DNA of 64,000 bases, from positions 1,240,001 through 1,304,000 of the forward strand of contig CAVZIK010000006.1 in the NCBI GenBank assembly GCA_963775295.1, written 5' to 3'. Positions 41,355 to 50,487 of the stretch are shown here, one piece after another. A program made the translations under genes and the position numbers. The notes beneath the pieces are model-generated. The model saw only the letters and a program-made list of their open reading frames with translations. It ran no database searches and had not been told where the DNA came from. Source of the stretch: JAMDEO01 sp963775295 (GTDB lineage Bacteria > Actinomycetota > Thermoleophilia > RBG-16-64-13). The first letter of the stretch is position 1; each line of letters starts with the position of its first letter.

Positions 41355-42053
41355 GTGAGCGCTGACATGGCTCGCGAACCGGCGAAGGACGAAACAAGCC
41401 CCGACAGAACGGGCGAGGGACGGCTACCGGTGAGGGCAAGGCCCTTAATGAGTACCGGCCGGCTCGAGACTTTCAGCGACAGCGTGTTCGCGATCGCGGC
41501 TACGCTTCTCATCCTGAGCGTCCACGTGACCGGCTCTTCCCTAGGATCGGGGCTCCTTCACGCCTGGCCCAGCATTGCCGGCTACGCGGTGAGCTTCCTG
41601 AGCATCGGCGTGATGTGGGTCAACCACCATGTGGTCATGCATCAGATCGCCCGGGTGGACAGAACACTTCTCATGATAAATACCGTGTTCTTGCTCGTCG
41701 TCGCCTTCGTGCCCTTCCCGACTCAACTACTTGCCGAGCATCTTCAGGGCTCCGAGGCCCGGACAGCCGCCCTTCTCTATGGCGCTACCCTGACCATCAC
41801 GGCCGTTCTCTACAACATCCTCTGGTTCTACGCTTCATTAGGGAGGAGACTGCTCGAGGACGATGCCGATCCGTTGATAGTGCGCGGGATTACCCGCAGC
41901 TACATCGCCGGCCCGTGGGTCTACCTCGCGGCCACCATGGTCGCGTTCGCGAGTCCCATCGCAAGCGCCGTTCTCTTCGCGGCCATTGCCGCTTTCTATA
42001 TGGTCGAGAGCACTGTTTTTGCCGGCCGTCGAGCGCGCGGCGGAGTGAACTGA
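41355..42053 (+). CDS. TMEM175/DUF1211-family membrane protein (potassium channel type)
   Basis: 232 residues. RLETFSDSVFAIAATLLIL is the family hallmark RxxxFSD in the first of six helices; MWVNHHVVMHQI lies in helix 3. Bacterial members form tetrameric, weakly selective K+ channels. GGAGG at 41344-41348 is well spaced for the GTG at 41355, while the ATG at 41349 would touch it. Divergent from the DUF763 gene. Confidence 0.85.
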   Translation: MSADMAREPAKDETSPDRTGEGRLPVRARPLMSTGRLETFSDSVFAIAATLLILSVHVTGSSLGSGLLHAWPSIAGYAVSFLSIGVMWVNHHVVMHQIARVDRTLLMINTVFLLVVAFVPFPTQLLAEHLQGSEARTAALLYGATLTITAVLYNILWFYASLGRRLLEDDADPLIVRGITRSYIAGPWVYLAATMVAFASPIASAVLFAAIAAFYMVESTVFAGRRARGGVN

Positions 42054-42165
42054 CAATCCGCGGACTGACTCCGGGGACGCGACCCAAGGATGCGACCTGT
42101 CGCTCCGTCCAGTTGAGAATCAATTTGACCCCGCCGGGGCATACGGGCCCGCGAACCTGCTTCTT

Positions 42166-42984
42166 TCAATCCTGTTCCTCGACCGTTTCGTGCCACGGTC
42201 TGCGCGTCCCAATCTTCGCGCGCATGCGCCAGCTGCGCGACTTCGGTTGCGCCTCGATGGCCTGCCGCAGCTCGGCGATATTTGAGCGCACCCGCTCGCG
42301 TTCACCGGGGGCCAAGGCATAGTCGTCAAGGTGCTCGAGCAAACGAGCAAGGTTGAGTTCGACATCGTGGAAGAGACCCCAATTGTGAGCGCACAGTTGG
42401 GCGAGATAGGGAACATCGATCTCGCCGGAGTCGCCATCGGCCCCGAGCCGGACGTCCTGGAGAAGGGTGAAGATGTCGCGTTCGTCCTTTTCGTTGAGGT
42501 TGGCCATCTGAAGCTTGGTTAGGAGCACATCGCTGACGGTGATGGTGTAGTCGTCAAGGCTCAGCCGCTCGCTCAGATCGACAACATGGTCCATCTTGAA
42601 GGTGTCGAGAAAGACGTCGATGTGATCGTCCTCGTGCGCGCGGTAAGCAGCCCACTCGTCCTTGTGGTGACATTCGCGGGCAAATTGCAGTTGACGTCCC
42701 CCGGTAGCCAGGCGCACGTGTGCGACCTCTTCGAAGCCCAGGTCGGCGAAAAGGCGTGCGATCTTGTTGGCATCCCGCTTGTGTCCCACGAGGTCGATAT
42801 CCCCGTGGTCTCGCTCGCAGAAGTCGAGGGACTCGCAGTGGAAGCGGACCGCCATTCCGCCGACGAGACGAAGGACTATGCCCCGCTCGCGCGCAGCATT
42901 GATGATGCGCTTCGCCTCGGCGATCATCTCCTTCCGGGTTGCAAGGATCAGGTCCGGTGGAATGGGGACGTCCATGGCCTCCAT
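42166..42984 (-). CDS. Nucleotidyltransferase-fold protein
   Basis: 272 residues. RLVGGMAVRFH and GDIDLVG give the GG...DxD core of minimal nucleotidyltransferases (AbiEii/MNT-like); a later Asp in DHIDVFLD completes the acidic triad. The C-terminus is helical and charged. Such proteins can be toxins, tRNA- or antibiotic-modifying enzymes. No antitoxin-like partner is adjacent. Starts at ATG 42984 or 42975 fit AAGGAAG about equally. Function open. Confidence 0.7.
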   Translation of the reverse strand: MEAMDVPIPPDLILATRKEMIAEAKRIINAARERGIVLRLVGGMAVRFHCESLDFCERDHGDIDLVGHKRDANKIARLFADLGFEEVAHVRLATGGRQLQFARECHHKDEWAAYRAHEDDHIDVFLDTFKMDHVVDLSERLSLDDYTITVSDVLLTKLQMANLNEKDERDIFTLLQDVRLGADGDSGEIDVPYLAQLCAHNWGLFHDVELNLARLLEHLDDYALAPGERERVRSNIAELRQAIEAQPKSRSWRMRAKIGTRRPWHETVEEQD

Positions 42985-43061
42985 CTTCCTTTGCCCAGGG
43001 CTAACGAACGCCGAGTCCCGTCGGATGCGATCGGCCGGCTACCAGAGGGTAGGAAGGGGGG

Positions 43062-43346
43062 TCATTTGGTGAGGACTTTGAAGACGTGGACGTCCAGAGG
43101 CCCCTGGATGCTGCCCTCTAGGTGCGCATTCAGCTTCGGGCTCATGGCAGCGGCGGCCGCTTTGGCTTCCTCCAGCGACTCCCAAAGCACGAAGAGCCCA
43201 TATTCGCCTTCGTCGTCGTCGGCGAAGACCGTGACACCTCGGTTGCCGGGTTGCGAGGCCATCTGGGGTGCCAGATCGTCGGCGATCGCCTGGGCCGCCG
43301 CGTGTTTTCCCGGAGCGAGAGAGAATCTGACCAAGCGCGCGTACAC
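43062..43346 (-). CDS. Small ABM/dimeric alpha+beta barrel protein
   Basis: 94 residues from GTG 43346, with AAGGAGG 6 bases upstream. VRFSLAPGKHAAAQAIADDL, VTVFADDDEGEYGLFVLWES and the helix LEEAKAAAAAM follow the ferredoxin-like pattern of ABM-domain proteins. No cofactor residues can be named. It is transcribed leftward, ahead of the nucleotidyltransferase gene. Confidence 0.7.
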   Translation of the reverse strand: MYARLVRFSLAPGKHAAAQAIADDLAPQMASQPGNRGVTVFADDDEGEYGLFVLWESLEEAKAAAAAMSPKLNAHLEGSIQGPLDVHVFKVLTK

Positions 43347-43453
43347 GACGAACCTCCTTGTACCGAGGGTCTCTCCACACGGAGGTCGTATACCCATGGC
43401 CCTTCTCGCCTATGCCTGACCGGAGCGAGAGAGCGAGGCCCCCGACAGGTTCG

Positions 43454-44713
43454 TCAGAGCTGAAACTCTGGGAGTCTCTTGTCCACAGATGTGTTCTTCA
43501 GCGTAACGTAGTCCGGCAATCCATCCTTGTAGGGCGGATAGTCTTCGCCCTGGATGAGCGGGGTCAAGTAGTTCCGGCACGGCTGGGTGATCCCGAATCC
43601 GTCCTGGGTGATGAATTCCGCGGGCATCATCTTCTCCACGTTCGCGACGTCCGCGAGCGAGGCTGCACCGACTTCCCACACGTAAGGGTGCTCCGACTTG
43701 CGTACGATCGTCGGCATCACGGAGTTATGCCCCGCCAGCGCGAGTTCCACCGCGGCTTTCCCCATGGCGTACGCTTGCTCCACATCCGTCTTCGAGGCTA
43801 TGTGGCGCGCCGAGCGTTGCAGGTAGTCCGCCACCCCCCAGTGGTACTTGAGGCCGAGACCATCGCGGACGATGTCGGCCACCACCGGCGCCACACCGCC
43901 AAGTTGCGCGTGACCGAAGGCGTCCTTTAGCCCCTGATCCGCCAGGAACCTGCCGTCCGGGTTCTTCACGCCCTCCGAGACCACCACGGTACAGTATCCG
44001 AACTGCTTCACCAGAGAGTCCACCTTGGCCAGGAAGGAAGCCTTTTCAAACACGACCTCTGGGAAGAGGATGACGATGGGGATCTCGGTGCCCGCGTCCG
44101 ACGCAAGACCGCCCGCCGCGGCGATCCAACCCGCATGACGACCCATGACCTCTAGTACAAAGACCTTCGTGGACGTCTTGGACATGGAGCGGACGTCGAA
44201 GCTGGCCTCGCGCGTGGAGACAGCGATGTACTTGGCAACCGAACCGAAGCCGGGGCAGTTGTCGGTGATGGGAAGATCGTTGTCCACCGTCTTGGGCACA
44301 TGGATCGCCTGTATCGGGGCCCCCACCTTCTCAGAGAGTTGCGAAACCTTAAGGCACGTGTCGGCTGAGTCGCCACCGCCGTTGTAGAAGAAGTAGCCGA
44401 TGTCGTGAGCGCGGAACACCTCTATCAGCCGCTCGTACTCGCGACGGGTCTCCTCCAGGCTCTTGAGCTTGTAACGGCAGGATCCAAATGCGCCGGAAGG
44501 CGTGTGGCGCAGCGCAGCGATGGCGCTATCGGATTCCTGGGACGTGTCGATGAGGTCCTCGGTGAGCGCGCCGATGATGCCGTTACGACCGGCGAAAACC
44601 CTGCCGATAGCGTCGCCACACGCTCGCGCGGTCTCGATAAGTCCGCAAGCGGATGCATTGATCACGGCGGTGACTCCGCCGGATTGGGCATAGAAAGCGT
44701 TCTTTTTGGCCAT
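43454..44713 (-). CDS. pfp: 6-phosphofructokinase, PPi-dependent type
   Basis: 419 residues from ATG 44713. YAQSGGVTAVINAS opens the N-terminal lobe. NGGGDSADT replaces the GGDGS of ATP enzymes, and PKTVDNDL carries the Lys that marks pyrophosphate-using phosphofructokinases. MGRHAGWIAAAGG binds fructose 6-phosphate. It interconverts fructose 6-phosphate and fructose 1,6-bisphosphate, probably reversibly with PPi. The Gly at the usual first Asp of the motif is uncommon. A TTG lies four codons upstream; no strong ribosome binding site. It follows tatA on the same strand. Confidence 0.88.
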   Translation of the reverse strand: MAKKNAFYAQSGGVTAVINASACGLIETARACGDAIGRVFAGRNGIIGALTEDLIDTSQESDSAIAALRHTPSGAFGSCRYKLKSLEETRREYERLIEVFRAHDIGYFFYNGGGDSADTCLKVSQLSEKVGAPIQAIHVPKTVDNDLPITDNCPGFGSVAKYIAVSTREASFDVRSMSKTSTKVFVLEVMGRHAGWIAAAGGLASDAGTEIPIVILFPEVVFEKASFLAKVDSLVKQFGYCTVVVSEGVKNPDGRFLADQGLKDAFGHAQLGGVAPVVADIVRDGLGLKYHWGVADYLQRSARHIASKTDVEQAYAMGKAAVELALAGHNSVMPTIVRKSEHPYVWEVGAASLADVANVEKMMPAEFITQDGFGITQPCRNYLTPLIQGEDYPPYKDGLPDYVTLKNTSVDKRLPEFQL

Positions 44714-44774
44714 AGCAGTATTCAAGTCTCGGAATGCCGGTTAGACTACGCCGCGGTCTCCGAAGGGGGCGTCG

Positions 44775-45017
44775 CTAGCCTTGGTTGGTCTTCTTGTTGT
44801 CGGGCTCTTCGGGGCTCGTCTCGGACTCGGCGTCTACCTTGGCGTCGTCCTTGATTGCGGTTTTGAATCCCTCTTCGCCTTCTTTTAGTCCTTTCTTGAG
44901 TCCTATGACCGACCGACCCAATGATGAGCCTAGTCGCGGAATCAGCCTGCCCCCAAAGAGCAGCAGGACGATAACGATAACGATGACGATTTCCCAGGGG
45001 CCAAGCCAACCGGGCAT
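44775..45017 (-). CDS. tatA: TatA, twin-arginine translocase subunit
   Basis: 80 residues: an N-terminal hydrophobic helix (WEIVIVIVIVLLLFGG), the RLIPRLGSSLGRS hinge and an amphipathic helix (IGLKKGLKEGEEGFKTAI), then an acidic tail. This is the TatA/E pattern; it forms the pore-like element for folded proteins. FGG and the following Leu/Pro are as in the family. AGGAGGG precedes the ATG. No tatC is nearby. Confidence 0.92.
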   Translation of the reverse strand: MPGWLGPWEIVIVIVIVLLLFGGRLIPRLGSSLGRSVIGLKKGLKEGEEGFKTAIKDDAKVDAESETSPEEPDNKKTNQG

Positions 45018-45464
45018 TCGACCACCCTCCTATATGCGACTGAACAACCTCGCCATATTGTCGCACGGTTTGGACTATCGGTACTCACACAGCGTGAAGC
45101 CCGACATCCGCCGCCAACTCTTCGCGCATACGTCACGCTCCCACAAGCCGATTCGGGCCATCAATATTCGGATGGGGACCTTCTACCTTGCTCCGGAATG
45201 CGGCCTTCTCGGAAGGATGGCCCCAAGGGCATTTCGGTTGACGTGCTCATGCACGCAAGGTCTGGAGCACGGGCGGGCCCGCCAAGCGCCTGGGGATGAC
45301 GGCGTCCACCCTGCGTGGCCGTCTGACCAGGTAGCAAACCCCTCGTTCGCCCAGCCACTGATCCGTCTGCATGGCCGGTTCGTCGCAGTCTGTCTCCCGA
45401 GAGAATGGTGAAAAGGAGTTGAAGCCCCCAAGGGAACGACAGACCAGGCTGGAGGAGACAGACA
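45018..45464. other. Divergent intergenic region between tatA and an MFS gene
   Basis: About 450 bases without a supported gene on either strand. It must hold the leftward tatA promoter and the rightward MFS promoter. CTGGAGGAGACA just before 45465 is the MFS ribosome binding site. I saw no strong promoter, hairpin or RNA gene. Confidence 0.4.
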
Positions 45465-46811
45465 ATGAGCGGCCCTGGCGCAACCGTACGCGACATTCTC
45501 AAGAACCGAAACTTCAGGTTGCTCTGGACTGGTGAAGGGATCTCGCTCATTGGCGACCAACTCTATCTCATCGCCCTTCCCTGGCTGGTGCTCCAACTGA
45601 CCGGTAACGCCTTCGCCATGGGAACCGTACTTGCTCTTGCCGCGATCCCTCGGGCGCTTTTCATGTTGGTGGGTGGGGCACTCACCGATCGTCTCTCGCC
45701 ACGAGTCATGATGCTCGGCTCGAACCTGGGACGTCTGACTCTGGTTGCCGTGCTCGCGGCGGTCACGCTTGGCGGAGTGATCCAACTCTGGATGTTGTAC
45801 GCGTTCGCCCTGTTGTTCGGACTCGCCGACGCCTTCTTCTTCCCAGCTCAGTCGGCAATAGTGCCCAAACTCATCGGAAACGATCGTCTCCAGACCGGGA
45901 ACGCCGTCATACAGGGCACCGCTCAACTGTCCATGTTCGTGGGGCCGGCATTGGCGGGCGTGCTCATCGCAATGCTGGATGGGGGCGGTGCGGCCTCCGT
46001 TCCGAACGTGCGCGGCATCGGGCTGGCCTTCGCGCTGGACGCGGCCAGCTTCGTGGCTTCGGTGACCGCGCTGGCCCTCATGCGACTTGACCGCGGTGAG
46101 ACGGGGGCCGAGGCCGCGGCCAAAGACGGGACATTCCTGTCCTCAATCGGGGAGGGACTTTCCGCAGTGTGGGACGACCGGGTCCTTCGTTACTACTTCC
46201 TGCTGATTGCGGCCGCAAACTTCCTCATCACCGGGCCGTTCTCCGTGGGGATCCCCGTGCTGGCCCATACGCGGTATTCCGGCGGGGCCGCGGCTTTCGG
46301 GGTCATCCTGTCGGCCTTCGGGGCCGGCTCTCTGGCCGGCGTACTGCTGGCCGGGTCGACGCGGCGGCCTTCTGCCCGCAAGTTCCCCGCGGTGATGCTG
46401 GGACTGACGGCGTTCACCGGGGTGAGCCTGGTACTCCTGGGCCTCATGACCTCCCTGACTCCCGCAGCCATCGTCGCGATTCTCATGGGTCTAGCGCAGG
46501 GCTATGTCGTCATCCAATTCGTCACCTGGCTGCAAATGCGGACCCCCGCGCGGATGCTCGGTCGGACCATGAGCCTAATGATGTTCTCTGTGGTCGGACT
46601 GGCTCCGGTATCGAGCACCGTCGCCGGCGCCCTCATTCAGGTGAGTGCCACCGCCGTTCTGATAGGCGCGGGTGTGCTCATGGCACTGGTAGTCACCGTG
46701 GGTTCGTTGAGCCCCTCGGTCTGGCGCCTCGGTGACGACACTGCGGGCGAAGGGCGACGGCCGCCCGACTCGACCCCCGTTCTCGACGAACCGGTCCGGC
46801 AGGCTGCCTAG
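45465..46811 (+). CDS. MFS transporter (EntS/MFS_3-like exporter)
   Basis: 448 residues. FRLLWTGEGISLIGDQLYLIALPWLVLQLT-like opening (residues 16-45), GGALTDRLSPRVMMLGSNLGRL as motif A, and ADAFFFPAQSAIVPKLI are characteristic of the EntS/macrolide-efflux branch of 12-helix carriers. Inner-membrane proton antiport of a drug, siderophore or metabolite is expected. A polar tail of about 40 residues follows the last helix. It overlaps the convergent VOC gene by 4 bases. Confidence 0.88.
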   Translation: MSGPGATVRDILKNRNFRLLWTGEGISLIGDQLYLIALPWLVLQLTGNAFAMGTVLALAAIPRALFMLVGGALTDRLSPRVMMLGSNLGRLTLVAVLAAVTLGGVIQLWMLYAFALLFGLADAFFFPAQSAIVPKLIGNDRLQTGNAVIQGTAQLSMFVGPALAGVLIAMLDGGGAASVPNVRGIGLAFALDAASFVASVTALALMRLDRGETGAEAAAKDGTFLSSIGEGLSAVWDDRVLRYYFLLIAAANFLITGPFSVGIPVLAHTRYSGGAAAFGVILSAFGAGSLAGVLLAGSTRRPSARKFPAVMLGLTAFTGVSLVLLGLMTSLTPAAIVAILMGLAQGYVVIQFVTWLQMRTPARMLGRTMSLMMFSVVGLAPVSSTVAGALIQVSATAVLIGAGVLMALVVTVGSLSPSVWRLGDDTAGEGRRPPDSTPVLDEPVRQAA

Positions 46812-47239
46812 TGTGTCGTCGCTTCCGGTCGCCACTTGGATTGCCCGACTTCGATCAAGTGGCCATCCGGATCCCTCATGTAAGCCCGGATCTCATTGGT
46901 GTGATCTTTGGGCTCGGTGAGGAAATGGGCCCCGGCCGCGCCCCAGTCCCGGTAGGCCTGCTGAATGTCTGCCACCCGGATATTCATGAACGCGCTTACG
47001 CGATCGAGATCCCACGGTGTCTCCAGAGTTACGGTGGGCTTGTCGTCGGTGCCTCCGCCCCCGACGTTCAGAATGATCCAGCTGTTGGCGACCTTCATGA
47101 TGACTGGGTCGCGATCATTCAGTGTGGTCGCCCCGAGCACTCGTTCGTACCACTGGCGGCTTCGTTCTTGGTCGGCAACGACCAGGAAATGAGTCAGTAC
47201 GAAGCCTTGGGCGGGAGCAGGAAAGTCATTGGAGTCCAT
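46808..47239 (-). CDS. VOC-superfamily (glyoxalase-like) protein
   Basis: 143 residues from ATG 47239, with AAAGGTGG upstream. LTHFLVVADQERSRQWYERVLG and RDPDGHLIEVGQ are the paired beta-alpha-beta-beta-beta elements of the VOC fold, with His and Glu as likely metal ligands. Members include lyoxalases, dioxygenases and resistance proteins; no substrate is evident. Tail-to-tail overlap with the MFS gene. Confidence 0.82.
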   Translation of the reverse strand: MDSNDFPAPAQGFVLTHFLVVADQERSRQWYERVLGATTLNDRDPVIMKVANSWIILNVGGGGTDDKPTVTLETPWDLDRVSAFMNIRVADIQQAYRDWGAAGAHFLTEPKDHTNEIRAYMRDPDGHLIEVGQSKWRPEATTH

Positions 47240-47319
47240 GGCACCACCTTTCGGTTTGAGCATCTACACGGCGGGTTGTCTGTTCGCGGTTGCAGGTGCA
47301 CGGCTGGGGCCCTTGTCTG

Positions 47320-48762
47320 TTAGTCGGGGATTTCAGTCACAGCGGTCCGGGGGAGGGCGAGACAAAGCAGACCACACACTACGAACGCGCCTGCTATGAC
47401 CGGCACGGCCAGAGTGAAAGCGCTGGTGAGGCCTGGCGTCTTGTCCCTGCCGAAGAAGAGTGTGCCCAGCACAGCGATCCCCAGCGCCCCCCCGAGTTGC
47501 TGCGCGGTGTTGAAGATGCCCGAGGCGTTTCCCGCCTCGGAAGGAGGGACGGCCGATATCACCACGTTAACGAGCGGGACGACCAGCAGGCCTAGGCCCA
47601 TGCCGGAGATCACGAGCCCGGGTATCAGCAACCATGCGTTCAAATGCGATCCAGTCTGATAGGCGCCCAGGTCCACGCCTGCCATTCCTGAAGCGAGCAC
47701 CAGGGCTCCGGTTACGAGGACATTTCGGCCGAATCGGGGCGCGAGCCTGGGCGCCAGCCCCGCCGTTATGAACACCCCGAGGCTGAAGGCGGTCCCCACG
47801 AAGCCGGTCCGTAGAGGCGAGTAGTGCTGTCCATCTTGGAGCCAGAGGGTGAGAACAAGGAAGAAGCCCTGCAATGCGAGTGAAAAGACGAGTTGTACCA
47901 AGAGGCCCGCTGTGAAGGCCGGCACCTTGAAGAGGCGGAGCGGGAGAAGAGGCGCTATCGAGGTATGTTGGCGACGGGCTTCAATCCAACCGAGAGCGAC
48001 GACCGTTCCCATCCCGGCCAAGAGGCAGAACCAACCCCACAGCGGCCAGCCATATCGCCTGCCTTCCAGCAAGGGAAAGACAATGCCCACCATTCCAACG
48101 GCAAGGACGACGCTCCCCAGCACGTCCGGGCGTCCGACTTCCCGCTCGCGGGTGCGTGGCACGAAGATGGCCCCGGCAACTAGAACAACGGCCACGATCG
48201 GGATGTTGATCATGAAGACGGTGCGCCAGCTCAGACCGAACAGATTGACGTTGACCAGAAGGCCGCCGAGTAGCAGTCCCAGCGCCGAGGCCACGCCGGC
48301 TATGGCCCCGTAGAGACCGAAGACCGACCCCCGCTCCCTGCCGTGAAAGATCGCCCTGAAGGTAGCCAGCACTTGCGGCACCAGGGTCGCCGCGAACATT
48401 CCCTGAAGCGCGCGGGATGCTATCAGCTCGCTCGGATTGCGGGCGATGCTGCAACCGAGGCTGGCCAAGCCGAACATGGCTACGCCGACCAGAAACACCT
48501 TCTTTCGGCCCCAGAAATCGCCCAGGCGCCCGGCGATGATGAGCACGGCCGCGAAGCCCAACGCGTAGGCTGATATGACCCACTCGAGCTGCGTCGAGCT
48601 GGCCCTGAGATCGCGCGCCACAGTGGGCAGTGCCACGTTCACAATAGTCACGTCGATGAGGTCGGTCAGGGCGGCGACGATCATTACCACGGCGGCGGCC
48701 CAGCGCCGGAAATGGCTGAGTGTGCCGTCCGTTGAAGATCGAATGTCCGGGGAGGAACTCAC
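47320..48762 (-). CDS. MFS transporter, DHA2 (14-helix) drug exporter type
   Basis: 480 residues. LIDVTIVNVALPTVARDL in helix 1 is the DHA2 motif D1, GRLGDFWGRKKVFLVG is motif A, and GLYGAIAGVASALGLLLGG is motif C of antiporters. About 14 spans. It probably exports lipophilic cations or drugs. The GTG start at 48762 has only a weak ribosome binding site (GAGGTC). It follows no regulator. Confidence 0.88.
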   Translation of the reverse strand: MSSSPDIRSSTDGTLSHFRRWAAAVVMIVAALTDLIDVTIVNVALPTVARDLRASSTQLEWVISAYALGFAAVLIIAGRLGDFWGRKKVFLVGVAMFGLASLGCSIARNPSELIASRALQGMFAATLVPQVLATFRAIFHGRERGSVFGLYGAIAGVASALGLLLGGLLVNVNLFGLSWRTVFMINIPIVAVVLVAGAIFVPRTREREVGRPDVLGSVVLAVGMVGIVFPLLEGRRYGWPLWGWFCLLAGMGTVVALGWIEARRQHTSIAPLLPLRLFKVPAFTAGLLVQLVFSLALQGFFLVLTLWLQDGQHYSPLRTGFVGTAFSLGVFITAGLAPRLAPRFGRNVLVTGALVLASGMAGVDLGAYQTGSHLNAWLLIPGLVISGMGLGLLVVPLVNVVISAVPPSEAGNASGIFNTAQQLGGALGIAVLGTLFFGRDKTPGLTSAFTLAVPVIAGAFVVCGLLCLALPRTAVTEIPD

Positions 48763-48957
48763 TTATCCATGGACCTCAGGCTGCCGCCCAACGTGACTGA
48801 GGTGAGAGTTTCCAGAGCCTGCGGCGGCGAAACCTTAGCGGTTCAATCGCGGAGGCGAAATGTCGGGTTCAACGCGGTTTGCTGACAGGTGTTTCTGGCG
48901 CGGCGCGAAGGGGGTATATCCGGGGAAATACAGACCCGTTCCTCCTGGGGAGTTGTA

Positions 48958-49338
48958 ATGAAAGATAACGAAGAAGTGGAAACGCAGTGGACAGGTCATG
49001 ATCTGTTCGACCTTGACGGCAACAGGATCGGCGTAGTCGAGGACGTGCGCTATGACGCCGAGGCAGGAGATCTCCAATGGCTGGTTGTCGCCGCCGGGGC
49101 TCCCGAGGCCAAGAAGATCTTTGTGCCTGCCGGTGATGTTCGCCGCTCGGCTGAGCGGCTTTCTGTGCTGCACACCAAAGAGAGAGTTCAAGACGCTCCG
49201 AAGGTCGAGGACGAGCAGGCCATGACCGAAGCGGAGAAGGGCAAGTTATGCAGGTACTACGGTCTCCAATACGTTCAATCCGGCACTGAACCCCCGGAAG
49301 GCTGCGTCGAGATGCAGGACGTACGTCCGGCCGGATAG
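48958..49338 (+). CDS. PRC-barrel domain protein
   Basis: 126 residues. HDLFDLDGNRIGVVEDVRYD followed by LQWLVVAAG and KIFVPAGDVRRSAERLSV forms a PRC-barrel, the small beta-barrel found in RimM and the photosynthetic reaction centre H subunit. Free-standing versions are stress or RNA-related. The acidic C-terminus has two Cys. TGGGGAG lies upstream of ATG 48958, which was preferred over longer frames. Confidence 0.82.
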   Translation: MKDNEEVETQWTGHDLFDLDGNRIGVVEDVRYDAEAGDLQWLVVAAGAPEAKKIFVPAGDVRRSAERLSVLHTKERVQDAPKVEDEQAMTEAEKGKLCRYYGLQYVQSGTEPPEGCVEMQDVRPAG

Positions 49339-49428
49339 AGGGTAGAGGATCGAGGTGGGCGCGGGGGGTGCTGTATTACGCAGTGTCGTCGTCGTTGGGG
49401 TGGATCGGAGCATCTTCGGTATCACCGA

Positions 49429-50268
49429 TCAGTTGGAGTTGATGGCTCGGGCGATCGCCTCGATAGCCTCACCGTAACCCGGTCCAGGAACGGCCCAGCG
49501 GCCATCGAGATCGGAGAGAACAGACACGGCTCCGCGAGGGTTGACGAGGTCGAATCGTGGATCGACCATTCCGCTGGCCCAGACCACCGAGCTTGATGGG
49601 TAAACATAGGCCACCATGTGGGCAACCTGGGCCATGACACCTGCTTCAGCCGAGGCGAACATGACTCCAGACGCGCCGCTTCCGGTCGCTCCCAGGCCCG
49701 CGTAGTTATTCTGTTCGGGTGCCACATCTCCGCCGAAGAGCCCGCAACCCGTCTCGTGGATCATCTGAGCCCAAAGCAGATCCGCGCGGAGACCCACTGC
49801 GGCACAGTAGCGCACGTAGTACTCCGCTAGAACCGCGACGGAAACGCTGAAGCGGGGCGAAGGGCTTGTCTTGAGCAAATAGGAGGCCAACTGTTCCGCC
49901 GTACCGCTCCAGATGCCTTTAAGCGGTGTCTGCCCACCGGTCAACACGACCGAAGTAGAATCTTTGCTATCCCCCGATGAAGCCGCTGAGGCGCCCGCTG
50001 TGGACGGAGTCCCAGTTGGGACCAGCGTGGTGACGGTGGGGGGGCTTGTGATGGTTGTTCCGAGGCCGCGCCCTTGCTCGGCCATTATCCGTTCGTGCAC
50101 TGACCGTTGGTTGGCCAACTGGTCGACGGCCGCCACCGAGGTCGATAGCGTCACCTCGAAAGACGGGATCTGCACCATGGCCGGTGTTTTGCCGCACCCT
50201 GAGGCCACGAGAGAAATCGTTGCGAGAACGATGAACAGCACCGTTCCCAAGAGCGATGTTCTAGCCAT
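49429..50268 (-). CDS. Lipoprotein with a glucosaminidase-like domain
   Basis: 279 residues. A signal with lipobox LVASGC is followed by a long Thr/Ser-rich linker. A C-terminal domain of about 150 residues has AQMIHETGCGLFGGDVAPEQNNYAGLGATG, the catalytic Glu region of glucosaminidase/lysozyme-like (PF01832-type) enzymes, then AGVMAQVAHMVAYVYP. It probably cuts glycan strands of peptidoglycan from the outer membrane face of the cell membrane. The ATG at 50268 has GAGGAG close upstream; 50295 is an alternative. Confidence 0.82.
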   Translation of the reverse strand: MARTSLLGTVLFIVLATISLVASGCGKTPAMVQIPSFEVTLSTSVAAVDQLANQRSVHERIMAEQGRGLGTTITSPPTVTTLVPTGTPSTAGASAASSGDSKDSTSVVLTGGQTPLKGIWSGTAEQLASYLLKTSPSPRFSVSVAVLAEYYVRYCAAVGLRADLLWAQMIHETGCGLFGGDVAPEQNNYAGLGATGSGASGVMFASAEAGVMAQVAHMVAYVYPSSSVVWASGMVDPRFDLVNPRGAVSVLSDLDGRWAVPGPGYGEAIEAIARAINSN

Positions 50269-50487
50269 GCTCCTCAATTCGAAGCCCGCGTGCACTGACT
50301 CCTCACGAGCGCCCCGTCGCTGGCTGCGAAACGATCCTTGACCGATCGCCAGCGGTTGAACCCATAATCGATATCGGCACGCAGGGCGTGCGCCCTGAGG
50401 AACGGGGACGAAACGGCTTCCTCATGCAGTCCTGAATGGTTCCGGCAGTTAGGCGTGTTCACGTGGCCGCACTCACGATCACACCGG

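Noticed and set aside
42166..42984. Toxin-antitoxin pair around the nucleotidyltransferase-fold gene
   Set aside because: No antitoxin-like partner (AbiEi or HEPN) is adjacent on either side.
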